Positions 6,993 to 13,693 of a stretch of DNA of 19,314 nucleotides are shown piece by piece (positions within the stretch are counted from its first letter, which is position 1; every line of letters starts with the position of its first letter). The translations under genes and the position numbers were made by a program. Source of the DNA: an uncultured Faecalibacterium sp. (GTDB lineage Bacteria > Bacillota > Clostridia > Oscillospirales > Ruminococcaceae); the NCBI GenBank assembly GCA_900765105.1, contig CAAFQM010000105.1, positions 1 to 19,314 of the forward strand, in the 5' to 3' direction. Under the pieces are notes generated by a model that saw nothing but the letters and a program-made list of their open reading frames with translations, was not told where the DNA came from and did not search any database.

Positions 6993-7880
6993 TTATGCAA
7001 ACACCGCCACAACGATCTGCATTGCCACGCCGAGGAAGGCACCGGCAGCCCAGGTCAGGCCGGTGATGAACAGATTCTGCTTCCAGGAGGGGTTGGCGCG
7101 CCACAGCACTGCCAGACCCACGCCCGCGCCGGTGCACAGCCCCGCCACAAGGCTGGAGAAGCGCAGAGCGCCCTCCACATACAGCTGGGTCAGCAGCACG
7201 CTGGCGGCGCAATTGGGGATCAGACCCACCAGCGCAGCCACCACCGGCTGGAAAAAGCCCATGCGGCCCAGCAGGTCGGCAAAGACGTCCTCGCCCACGC
7301 CCTCCACGATCAGGCCTAACACCAGACTGAACAGGAAGATGAACACAAAGATCTCCACCGTGTGGCGCAGCGCAGCTTTCCAGATGGGCTGTTCATGCCC
7401 CTCTTCGTCGCTGTGCTCTTCGTGGCAGTCCACCTCATCGGCGTGGCCGGTGTAGCCGCCGCGCAGGCTTCTGGGCAGCACGCCCCGCAGCACAAAATCC
7501 AGCACAAAGCCCACCGCGATGGCGTACACCACCTTGATGACCATCAGCACGGCAAGCTTGTCCCAGTAGGCCGGCATGGACACCAGCAGCGGGATGGCCT
7601 CGTCGCTGGTGGCAAGGTACACCGCCATCAGGGTGCCCAGTGTGATGACCCGGGAAGAATAGAAGTTGGCTGCAATGGCAGAGAAGCCGCACTGCGGCAC
7701 ACAGCCCAGCACCGCACCCGGCACAGCGCCCCAGCGCCCGCCGCCGGCCAGCAGCGCCTCAATGCGCTCGCCGTGGCGGTGCTCGATATACTCGATCAGC
7801 AGATAGGCCAGAAACAGAAAGGGCAGCATCTTTCCGGTATCCACCAGAGATTCGCCCAGAACATCCAGAAACAGTTCCAT
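6993..7880 (-). CDS. Polytopic metal permease, ArsP_2/putative manganese exporter family
   Basis: The start used is the ATG ending at 7880 (MELFLDVLGESL), with TTTGGAG 5 nt ahead, giving 295 residues. A TTG six codons earlier would overlap that ribosome site. About eight to nine hydrophobic segments are visible. Two halves carry related motifs, GCVPQCGFSAIAAN at 59-72 and GLIPNCAASVLLTQ at 219-232, which indicates an internal duplication typical of this permease family. Between the halves lies a cytoplasmic loop rich in His, Asp and Glu (about 146-163, HADEVDCHEEHSDEEGHE) that could bind metal. The family is annotated variously as arsenic efflux or putative manganese transporter; substrate and direction are not proven. 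The promoter is surrounded by TTGCAA repeats, suggesting control by a metalloregulator. Confidence 0.8.
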   Translation of the reverse strand: MELFLDVLGESLVDTGKMLPFLFLAYLLIEYIEHRHGERIEALLAGGGRWGAVPGAVLGCVPQCGFSAIAANFYSSRVITLGTLMAVYLATSDEAIPLLVSMPAYWDKLAVLMVIKVVYAIAVGFVLDFVLRGVLPRSLRGGYTGHADEVDCHEEHSDEEGHEQPIWKAALRHTVEIFVFIFLFSLVLGLIVEGVGEDVFADLLGRMGFFQPVVAALVGLIPNCAASVLLTQLYVEGALRFSSLVAGLCTGAGVGLAVLWRANPSWKQNLFITGLTWAAGAFLGVAMQIVVAVFA

Positions 7881-7923
7881 AGTTACTCCAAAAAACAACT
7901 GTGTTTTGCTTTATTTCAGTAAA

Positions 7924-7940
7924 TTGCAAGTTATTTGCAT
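7924..7940. promoter_or_regulatory. TTGCAA-N5-TTGCAT candidate operator in the permease leader
   Basis: TTGCAA (7924-7929) and TTGCAT (7935-7940) are separated by 5 bp. Centres are 11 bp apart, one helical turn. The pair lies 9-25 nt downstream of the predicted transcription start near 7949, a typical place for repression. Confidence 0.55.
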
Positions 7941-7955
7941 TTTCGAACAGGGATG

Positions 7956-7984
7956 ATTATACACGATATCTTCCCCGATTGCAA
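7956..7984 (-). promoter_or_regulatory. Promoter of the metal permease gene
   Basis: On the minus strand a perfect -10 TATAAT (7956-7961), a 17-nt spacer and -35 TTGCAA (7979-7984). The -35 hexamer is itself one of the repeated TTGCAA units. Confidence 0.75.
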
Positions 7985-8008
7985 TACTAAATTGCAAATT
8001 AGTTGCAA
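7979..8008. promoter_or_regulatory. Triple TTGCAA array overlapping the permease -35
   Basis: Three perfect TTGCAA palindromes lie at 7979-7984, 7992-7997 and 8003-8008, with gaps of 7 and 5 bp. The left unit coincides with the -35. The N5 spacing equals that of the downstream pair at 7924-7940. Confidence 0.6.
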
Positions 8009-8028
8009 ATTTATTTTAAGGCAGCAAA

Positions 8029-8052
8029 AAGGGCCTGCGGATGCAGGCCCTT
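8029..8052 (-). terminator. Intrinsic terminator of the mnmA-tcdA operon
   Basis: A perfect 10-bp stem (arms 8043-8052 and 8029-8038, AAGGGCCTGC with GCAGGCCCTT) has a 4-nt loop and a T-run on the minus strand, 12 bases past the tcdA stop. Confidence 0.88.
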
Positions 8053-8063
8053 CACGGGATATT

Positions 8064-8834
8064 TTAACCTTTCAGCGGCACAAACCCAACCAGATCCTTC
8101 ACGACCTCGCCGCCGATGATAAGACCAGCCACCGAGGGCACAAAGGCATTGGAGCCCGGCACCGAGCGGCGCTGGGTGCACTTGCGCTGGGTGCCCGGCG
8201 GGCAGATGCAGTGATCCTTGCAGCTGATGGCGTCATCCTCAATGGGGGTCATGGCAGGCTCCTTGGAGTAGACCACCTTCAGGTGCTTGATCCTGCGCTT
8301 GCGGCACTCGGTGCGCATGACCTTTGCCAGCGGGCAGACCGAGGTCTTGTAGATGTCGGTCACCTCAAAGCGGGTGGGGTCCATCTTGTTTCCGGCTCCC
8401 ATGGAGCAGATGATAGGCACACCGGCTTCTTTGCACTTCATCACCAGCGCCAGCTTGCCGGTCACGGTATCAATGGCGTCCACCACATAATCAAACTGGG
8501 TGAAGTCGAACTGATCCTGCGTTTCCGGGCCGAAAAAACACTTGTAGGTGGTCACCCTGATGCTGGGGTCGATGTCGTGGACACGCTCTTCGGCTACATC
8601 CACCTTGTACTTGCCCACCGTCTTGCGGGTAGCGATGATCTGCCGGTTGAGGTTGGTCAGGCAGACCTTATCGTCATCGATGAGATCCAGTGCGCCCACG
8701 CCGCTGCGTGCCAGCGCCTCGACCGTGTAGCCGCCCACGCCGCCGATGCCGAACACCGCCACGCGGGAATTGTGAAGCTTTGCCATTGCATCCGCGCCCA
8801 GCAGCAGCTGCGTGCGGGAATACTGATCCTGCAT
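8064..8834 (-). CDS. tcdA: tRNA threonylcarbamoyladenosine dehydratase
   Basis: An E1-like enzyme (also called CsdL) that uses ATP to cyclise t6A at tRNA position 37 into ct6A, improving decoding of ANN codons. The 256 residues show the ThiF/MoeB nucleotide-binding fold. VAVFGIGGVGGYTVEAL carries the glycine loop (29-35), LIDDDKVCLTNLNRQ follows at 51-65, and DYVVDAIDT at 115-123. The KTSVCPLAKVMRTECRKR segment (163-180) and the cysteine-rich CKDHCICPPGTQRKC segment are seen; the first matches TcdA over ThiF or MoeB. The AAGGAGA ribosome site is 7 nt before the ATG. It follows mnmA by 14 nt in one operon, so two anticodon-loop modifications of tRNA are made together. Confidence 0.93.
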   Translation of the reverse strand: MQDQYSRTQLLLGADAMAKLHNSRVAVFGIGGVGGYTVEALARSGVGALDLIDDDKVCLTNLNRQIIATRKTVGKYKVDVAEERVHDIDPSIRVTTYKCFFGPETQDQFDFTQFDYVVDAIDTVTGKLALVMKCKEAGVPIICSMGAGNKMDPTRFEVTDIYKTSVCPLAKVMRTECRKRRIKHLKVVYSKEPAMTPIEDDAISCKDHCICPPGTQRKCTQRRSVPGSNAFVPSVAGLIIGGEVVKDLVGFVPLKG

Positions 8835-8848
8835 TTTGTTTCTCCTTG

Positions 8849-9952
8849 TTACTTTTCCACTCTCGTAATGGTGCCGCCGCCCAGCACCACATCGCCCTGA
8901 TACAGCACCACAGCCTGTCCAGGCGTGGGGGCGCGCTGGGGCTGGTCAAATTCCAGCCGGAAACCGTTTTCCGCCGGGTAAACAGTGGCGGCCTGCTCGG
9001 TCTGGTGGTACCGGGTGCGTGCTGTGACCCGCAGCGGTTCTGTCAGCTCCGGGATGGCGATCCAGTTGGCCTCGTCAGCATAGACGATGCGGTCGAAGAG
9101 GTCCGCTTCCGGGCCGACCGTGACCGTGTTTGCCCGCATATCCTTGCCGCAAACATACACCGGTGCGCCCAGCGCCAGCCCAAGACCCTTGCGCTGGCCG
9201 ATGGTATACCGCACCGCGCCGTTGTGGATACCCACCACTTTGCCGTTCTCGTCGAGGAAGTTTCCCGCCGGATAATGCTTACCGGTAAAATCCTCCATGA
9301 AGCGGGCATAATCACCGTCCGGCACAAAGCAGATGTCCTGACTGTCGTGCTTGCGGGCGTTGACGAACTTGTGCTGTTCGGCAATTTCCCGCACCTCGGT
9401 CTTGTGCAGACCGCCCAGCGGCAGCCGGATGTGCGCCAGCTGCTCCTGCGTCAGGTTGTAGAGCACATAGCTCTGGTCCTTGCCCTCATCCAGACCCTTT
9501 TTGAGCAGGAACCGGCCTGTGGCCTCGTCCTGCTCCACCCGTGCGTAGTGACCCGTGACCACATACTCCATGCCGTGGGCTTCGGCCCAGTCCAGCAGAT
9601 GGCGGAACTTCATATATTTATTGCAGTCGATGCAGGGGTTCGGGGTGCCGCCGGCTTCGTAGACGCGGATGAATTTTTCAATGATCTGCTCCCGGAAATC
9701 GGCGGTGAAGTCCAGCACTTCATAAGGGATATCCAGAGCAAACGCCACCTCGGCGGCGTCCTCGATATCCTTTTCCGAGCAGCAGGTATGAAAGCCGGAC
9801 TGGCCCAGCGTCTCATTGCGGGTGAGCCGCATGGTGATGCCGGTGCAGTCGTAGCCCGCCTGCTGCATCAGCCACGCTGCCACCGAACTGTCCACGCCGC
9901 CGCTCATGGCAATGAGCGCCCGGGGCTTGTTCTCAGGGGTCTGTGTGGTCAT
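8849..9952 (-). CDS. mnmA: tRNA-specific 2-thiouridylase MnmA
   Basis: A cytoplasmic enzyme that adenylates and thiolates U34 of tRNA(Lys, Glu, Gln). The 367 residues have the PP-loop MSGGVDSS at 16-23 and the adenosine-binding segment through VVTGHYAR (131-138). A catalytic cysteine lies in TPNPCIDCNKYMKF (C110 by alignment to the usual NPD.LCN) and the second cysteine in HDSQDICFVPDGDY (C208). There is an extra Cys at 107, making a CxxC that the E. coli enzyme lacks. Residues 270-367 form the C-terminal beta-barrel that contacts tRNA. AAAGGAG is 5 nt before the ATG. It has its own promoter, whose -35 overlaps the cca stop codon, and is cotranscribed with tcdA. Confidence 0.95.
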   Translation of the reverse strand: MTTQTPENKPRALIAMSGGVDSSVAAWLMQQAGYDCTGITMRLTRNETLGQSGFHTCCSEKDIEDAAEVAFALDIPYEVLDFTADFREQIIEKFIRVYEAGGTPNPCIDCNKYMKFRHLLDWAEAHGMEYVVTGHYARVEQDEATGRFLLKKGLDEGKDQSYVLYNLTQEQLAHIRLPLGGLHKTEVREIAEQHKFVNARKHDSQDICFVPDGDYARFMEDFTGKHYPAGNFLDENGKVVGIHNGAVRYTIGQRKGLGLALGAPVYVCGKDMRANTVTVGPEADLFDRIVYADEANWIAIPELTEPLRVTARTRYHQTEQAATVYPAENGFRLEFDQPQRAPTPGQAVVLYQGDVVLGGGTITRVEK

Positions 9953-9995
9953 AGGTTCTCCTTTGGTGCGTTCAACACACTAAAATAGTAGTATA

Positions 9996-10024
9996 ATAGT
10001 AACGCGAAGCAAACTGCTTGTCAA
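9996..10024 (-). promoter_or_regulatory. Promoter of mnmA-tcdA, overlapping the end of cca
   Basis: On the minus strand a perfect -35 TTGACA (10019-10024), a 17-nt spacer and TACTAT (9996-10001); TATTAT and TATACT lie just downstream as alternatives. The -35 covers the cca stop codon (10021-10023). Confidence 0.7.
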
Positions 10025-11337
10025 GACGCAGAAATTTTATGTGCCTGCTCCAGCAGTGCCTGCTTTTCGTTGGGGTATTCGCCCCGGATGACGCCATCCA
10101 ACAGCGCTTCCAGCACCCGGCGCAGGCCCGGCCCCGCCGGAATGCCCGCCGCCATCAGGTCGCGTCCGTTCACGGCAAGCTGGCTGATGCGACAGCACAC
10201 ACCGTCCGCTTCCATCTGTTCGGCTGATCTGGCCTGCGCAGCAAAATCAGCCGCCCGTTCCGGGTGCAGGGCAGTGCCCAGCGCCGCAAGGCGCTGCACA
10301 GTGGTCAGACCGTATCGGCCAAGCAGCTTCCGAATAGCTGCTGTATCCGGAGCAGCGGAAGTTTCTCCGAGGACCGTCCGCTGGGGTGGGACCCTGCCGC
10401 CGCAGGCGGTAGGGCGGGCGATGGAATGGCCCGATTCGTGTCCGAGGAGAAAGCTGCCGCTGCTCCCTCCCGACTCCCTCACCAGCACCGCGGTCTCCTC
10501 AATGAGGGCGTTGGAGCAGCGCAGGCGTCTGAGCACCTTGCGGGTGCCGTCCTCGCCAAGGCTCAGCAGCAGCGCCGCCAGACGGACGGGCAGGTTCTCG
10601 CTGCCCGCCGGGCAGGCATCGACGGCCGGTTTCGCGGCGTCCAGCGCTTCCGGTGCAAGCTCCGGCAGGATAACAGTCAGTATTTTTCCATCAAGATATG
10701 CCGCAGGGGCGGGTGCAGCCAGCAGTTTGGAAAGCTCTTCTTCGATGCGCTCCGCCGAGACACAGTCCAGATGGGTGCACAGCGCTTCGGCTGCCTGCCC
10801 CGTGGCCGGGTCGATGGCAAAGCCGTACCGCGCCGCAAAACGGTATAACCGCAGGATGCGCAGCGCGTCCTCGGTAAACCGCTGGTGCGGCACGCCCACC
10901 GCCCGGACGATGCCCTGCTGCAGGTCATTCTGCCCGCCGAAGGGATCGATGAGGCCTTCTTTTTCGTTATAGGCCATGGCATTGATGGTAAAATCCCGCC
11001 GGGCAAGATCCTCCCGCACATCCGGCACAAAGTGCACTTCGTCCGGGTGGCGGCCGTCGGAGTATGTGCCCTCCGTGCGGAAGGTAGTGATCTCGTACAG
11101 GCCGCCGCCCTGCTTCACCGTGACCGTGCCGTGCTGCAGACCGGTGGGAATGCAGCGTTCCTCACCAAACAGGTTCATCACTTGCTGCGGCAGGGCACTG
11201 GTGCACAGGTCCCAGTCGTGGGGGCAAAGCCCCAGCAGACCGTCCCGCACACAGCCGCCCACGGCATAGGCCGCATAGCCTGCTGCGTGCAGCGCATCCA
11301 GCAGCACTGCTGCGCCGGAGCTCAGTGTCAGCTTCAT
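10021..11337 (-). CDS. cca: CCA tRNA nucleotidyltransferase (class II)
   Basis: Adds or repairs the 3'-CCA end of tRNAs without a template. The 438 residues show the class II head. AYAVGGCVRDGLLG is at 23-36, with metal-binding DWD at 41-43 in HDWDLCTSALP. Motif B is LARRDFTINAMAY (111-123). EDALRILRLYRFAARYGF follows at 156-173 (the EDxxR base-selection motif), then SAERIEEEL at 194-201. No HD phosphohydrolase domain is apparent. The start is one base into the RNase Z stop (TAATG), with GGAGGAAG ahead in the upstream gene, so the two are coupled. Residues about 291-330 (SSGSFLLGHESGHSIARP...) do not look like family sequence and correspond exactly to a palindromic DNA insert at 10349-10466. 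The reading frame stays open through it. A pure adenylyltransferase activity (A-adding or poly-A) cannot be excluded by sequence alone. Confidence 0.9.
   Translation of the reverse strand: MKLTLSSGAAVLLDALHAAGYAAYAVGGCVRDGLLGLCPHDWDLCTSALPQQVMNLFGEERCIPTGLQHGTVTVKQGGGLYEITTFRTEGTYSDGRHPDEVHFVPDVREDLARRDFTINAMAYNEKEGLIDPFGGQNDLQQGIVRAVGVPHQRFTEDALRILRLYRFAARYGFAIDPATGQAAEALCTHLDCVSAERIEEELSKLLAAPAPAAYLDGKILTVILPELAPEALDAAKPAVDACPAGSENLPVRLAALLLSLGEDGTRKVLRRLRCSNALIEETAVLVRESGGSSGSFLLGHESGHSIARPTACGGRVPPQRTVLGETSAAPDTAAIRKLLGRYGLTTVQRLAALGTALHPERAADFAAQARSAEQMEADGVCCRISQLAVNGRDLMAAGIPAGPGLRRVLEALLDGVIRGEYPNEKQALLEQAHKISAS
10349..10466. repeat. Palindromic element inserted in frame within cca
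   Basis: Imperfect terminal inverted repeats of about 26 bp lie at 10349-10374 and 10440-10466: GGAGCAGCGG is identical, a 3-4 base variant follows, then TTTCTCC is identical and GGAC closes the repeat. Inside lies a second hairpin, ACCCTGCCGCC with GGCGGTAGGG near 10391-10414. Total size is about 118 bp. It encodes about 40 residues unlike CCA enzymes. It looks like a non-autonomous palindromic repeat or MITE, carried as a protein insert. No clear target duplication is seen. Confidence 0.65.
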
Positions 11338-12272
11338 TACGCTTCCTCCTCATACTGCAGGAGAATGCTTTTGCCATCAAAGCCGCATTCCGCCGCCGGG
11401 AAAATGCTTTGTGCCCGCAATGCGTATTCCTCCGGGTCGGTGATCATAGGCGAATAGTGGGTCAGCCAGAGCCGTTTCGCTCCGGCCTGCACGGCCAGCG
11501 CCGCGCTCTGCCCGAAGGTGCTGTGCCCCCACTGCTTTGCCTGCTCTTCCTGCTCCGGCAAAGCGTAGGTGGCATCGCAGATCAGCAGGTCCGCCCCTTG
11601 CGCCGCCTGCAAAAGCCCCGGGCAGGGAGACGTATCCCCCGAGAATACTGCGCTCAGCCCCTTACGGGCAGGGCCGAGCACCTCGGCGGGCAGGATCGTC
11701 CTGCCATTCGCTTCCACCGCTTCGCCCCGCTGCAAAAGCTTCCATTGCTGCACCGGAACACCCAGCGCTCTGGCACGCTCCGGCAGAAATTTTCCCGCCC
11801 GGGGCAGTTCCAGCCGGTAGCCGAGACTGCGCACCCGGTGCTTTGTGGCAAAGGGAAGCAGCACCGCTCCCGCAGACCAGCTGTCCGAAAGCCGGGCGAG
11901 CGGCAGCGGCGTACCCGCAGTCAGCTCCCGGGGCTGCACCGGATAGGGCAGCGGCCCGGTGAGGGCGCGCACCGCCGCCCAGATGTCTGCAAGGCCAGCC
12001 GGGCCAAGCAGAGCCAGCGGGCGGGTGCGCCCCTGCGCACCAAGCGTCTGCAGCAGACCCGGCAGGCCGAAAATGTGGTCGCCGTGGTAATGGGTCAGGC
12101 AGATGGCATCTGCCCGCATCAGGTTGACCCCCGCACGGCGGGCCGCCGCCTGCGTGCCCTCGCCGCAGTCCAGCAGAAGGCCGTGCCCCATGCACTCCGT
12201 ATAAGCGGCAGAAAGGGCGCGGTCCGGCAACGGCATAGTGGCCGCCGTTCCCAGCAGTGTGATGGTCAACAT
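11337..12272 (-). CDS. rnz: Ribonuclease Z (tRNA 3' endonuclease)
   Basis: A zinc-dependent metallo-beta-lactamase-fold endonuclease that removes tRNA 3' trailers. The 311 residues hold the metal site. ICLTHYHGDHIFGLPGLL has the HxHxDH set H61, H63, D65 and H66. FATKHRVRSLGYRLE supplies a further His region, then VFSGDTSPCPG (Asp) and LTHYSPMI (last His). HSTFGQSA is also diagnostic for RNase Z over other MBL proteins. Length matches the short bacterial RNase Z. GGGAG lies 9 nt before the ATG. Immediate coupling to cca makes functional sense: trailer cleavage precedes CCA addition on tRNAs without an encoded CCA. Confidence 0.92.
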   Translation of the reverse strand: MLTITLLGTAATMPLPDRALSAAYTECMGHGLLLDCGEGTQAAARRAGVNLMRADAICLTHYHGDHIFGLPGLLQTLGAQGRTRPLALLGPAGLADIWAAVRALTGPLPYPVQPRELTAGTPLPLARLSDSWSAGAVLLPFATKHRVRSLGYRLELPRAGKFLPERARALGVPVQQWKLLQRGEAVEANGRTILPAEVLGPARKGLSAVFSGDTSPCPGLLQAAQGADLLICDATYALPEQEEQAKQWGHSTFGQSAALAVQAGAKRLWLTHYSPMITDPEEYALRAQSIFPAAECGFDGKSILLQYEEEA

Positions 12273-12308
12273 AAGCGTTCTCTCCCGGTACAGTGTTTTT
12301 CAGAGCTT

Positions 12309-12337
12309 ATTGTACCACAGCCCACCGCATTTCACAA
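12309..12337 (-). promoter_or_regulatory. Promoter of rnz-cca
   Basis: On the minus strand TTGTGA (12332-12337), a 17-nt spacer and TACAAT (12309-12314), with an extended TGG before the -10. Its -35 overlaps the -35 of the opposite promoter at 12331-12360. Confidence 0.75.
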
Positions 12338-12360
12338 TCATTTTGCGCGGCGCATAGAAT
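12331..12360 (+). promoter_or_regulatory. Promoter of the small ORF at 12391
   Basis: On the plus strand TTCACA (12331-12336), an 18-nt spacer and TAGAAT (12355-12360). It is back to back with the rnz promoter, sharing the same -35 bases, so polymerase binding at one could exclude the other. Confidence 0.6.
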
Positions 12361-12390
12361 GGCGCAGTATCATCAAAAGGAGGCGGCATC

Positions 12391-12570
12391 ATGCGGCGCA
12401 GAAAGGGCAGTTCTTTTTCCGGCGGACGCGGCAGTGCTCTGGCATGGGTCTGCCTGCTGGCGGTGCTGGCGCTGTTTCTGCTGGCCGGAGCACCCGGCTG
12501 CATGGCGCAGCGGCTGGTCTGGTCGGCCCGCGGCACCATGATCTTTCTGCCCTCGGGCAGCAGTTTCTGA
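12391..12570 (+). CDS. Small membrane protein (59 residues), unknown function
   Basis: ATG at 12391 to TGA at 12568-12570. A consensus ribosome site AGGAGG (12379-12384) is spaced ideally, about 6-7 nt ahead, and a promoter lies upstream. The protein starts with a basic segment (MRRRKGSSFSGGRGS). A single hydrophobic helix follows at about 16-33 (ALAWVCLLAVLALFLLAG), then GAPGCMAQRLVWSARGT and a short polar end. It could be a one-pass membrane protein. The LAGAPGC stretch resembles a lipobox only loosely. A strong bidirectional terminator follows within 8 bases, so this is a self-contained transcription unit. I recognise no family. Promoter, ribosome site, hydrophobic core and terminator together make a real gene more likely than not. 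Confidence 0.65.
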   Translation: MRRRKGSSFSGGRGSALAWVCLLAVLALFLLAGAPGCMAQRLVWSARGTMIFLPSGSSF

Positions 12571-12577
12571 CAGCAAA

Positions 12578-12609
12578 ACAGGAGGCGACCCGCACGGGTC
12601 GCCTCCTGT
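12578..12609. terminator. Bidirectional intrinsic terminator
   Basis: A perfect 14-bp stem, 12578-12591 and 12596-12609, has a 4-nt loop. On the plus strand it is followed by CGCTTTTATTTT and on the minus strand by TTTGC. It lies between the convergent small ORF (+) and the Ig-like protein gene (-) and serves both. Confidence 0.88.
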
Positions 12610-12614
12610 CGCTT

Positions 12615-13577
12615 TTATTTTCCGTCCGAATAAGGCAGCTGACCGGTCAGAGTCAGTGTTTCGGCCAGTTCTTCTTCCGAGTGGAACCGCCATGCTGCGG
12701 CCCCCACCGCCACATAGCAGGCATCCGCCCTGCCCTCCGGCGTGATGGCAAGGATCATGGCTTCTCCGTCGCCCACCGCCGTCACAAGGCCGTCGGCGCT
12801 TACTCTGGCCACTGCCGGGTTGCTGCTGAGCCATGTCAGGCCCGGATTTTTTTTTTTCGATGTCTGCCCTGCCACCTGAGCTGTCAGTTTTTGGCTGGCC
12901 CCCACCGACTGCAGCAGCATGGCATTCTTGCTCAGCGTCACCCGGCCCACCTCGGACGTGACCGTCACCGTGCAGCGCAGCACCTGCCCTGCCGTTGTCA
13001 CGGCACTGATCACCGCTTTGCCGGAGCTTTCCGCCGTGACGGTGCCACTGCTGCTGACCGTTGCCACCGCCGGGTTGCTGCTGAGCCACTTGCGTACATA
13101 GGCAAAGCTGTTCCGGTCCTGTTCCAGCTTCAGCTTATGAGTCGGGTGTGGTATTTTTTCAGTGATGGTCAGGGTAAACATGCTTTCGCTCAGAACAGGC
13201 TGGGCCGCCGAGCCTGTTTTCACCGTCACGGTGCAGTCGGCTTTCTCGCCCCGCTCACTGCAGGCTGTGATGACCGCCGCGCCCTCGGCCCGGCCCGTCA
13301 CCTTTCCGGTGCCATCCACCGATGCCACCGAAGGATCACTGGATGACCAGATCAGAAAGAAATAATCGTTCGGTGCCTGCACATCCAGATAAGCCACCGG
13401 CAGGGATTCGCCTTCGGCCAGTTCCAGCGTCAACTCGGCGGTATCCAGCGTCATCCCGCTGTCCTGCCCGGGTTGGAGCTGCGCCGCCCGCGCCGCCGGA
13501 GCAAAACCGCTGCCCGCCGTCAGCGCACCCGCTGCCAGTGCCGCTGCGCAGCACCGGAGCCAAAACTTGTGTTTCAT
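12615..13577 (-). CDS. Secreted protein with three BIG2-like Ig repeats
   Basis: The 320 residues begin with a signal peptide (basic MKHKFWLR, hydrophobic 9-27, likely cut near APAARA at about 31). Three Ig-like units of 80-90 residues follow. Each has the BIG2 core W(L/S)SSxPxVAxVxxxGxVT, at about 77-95, 164-182 and 249-267, followed by a strand with A.I.A. BIG2 domains occur in bacterial surface adhesins and cell-wall proteins. No LPXTG, SLH or transmembrane anchor is seen, so the protein is probably released or held by non-covalent contacts. A short tail (294-320) closes it. The codons for KKKN (241-244) form an uninterrupted run of 11 A on the coding strand. It is monocistronic with its own promoter and terminator. 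Ligand and role are unknown. Confidence 0.87.
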   Translation of the reverse strand: MKHKFWLRCCAAALAAGALTAGSGFAPAARAAQLQPGQDSGMTLDTAELTLELAEGESLPVAYLDVQAPNDYFFLIWSSSDPSVASVDGTGKVTGRAEGAAVITACSERGEKADCTVTVKTGSAAQPVLSESMFTLTITEKIPHPTHKLKLEQDRNSFAYVRKWLSSNPAVATVSSSGTVTAESSGKAVISAVTTAGQVLRCTVTVTSEVGRVTLSKNAMLLQSVGASQKLTAQVAGQTSKKKNPGLTWLSSNPAVARVSADGLVTAVGDGEAMILAITPEGRADACYVAVGAAAWRFHSEEELAETLTLTGQLPYSDGK

Positions 13578-13635
13578 AGGCGTTTCCCTTTCTGTCGGTC
13601 AATCAGACCTTCCGGAATGTTCCTGTCTTCGTATT

Positions 13636-13664
13636 ATTTTACACAGCGACACCGGAGGGGTCAA
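13636..13664 (-). promoter_or_regulatory. Promoter of the BIG2 protein gene
   Basis: On the minus strand TTGACC (13659-13664), a 17-nt spacer and TAAAAT (13636-13641), about 59 nt before the start codon. Confidence 0.78.
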
Positions 13665-13693
13665 GTTTTTTGCCCGTTCCTGAACCATTTCAG

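Noticed and set aside
11325..13346. Plus-strand open frame of 673 codons across rnz and the BIG2 gene
   Set aside because: It crosses two well-supported minus genes, two promoters and a perfect bidirectional terminator. The product is Arg/His/Pro-rich and unlike any protein.
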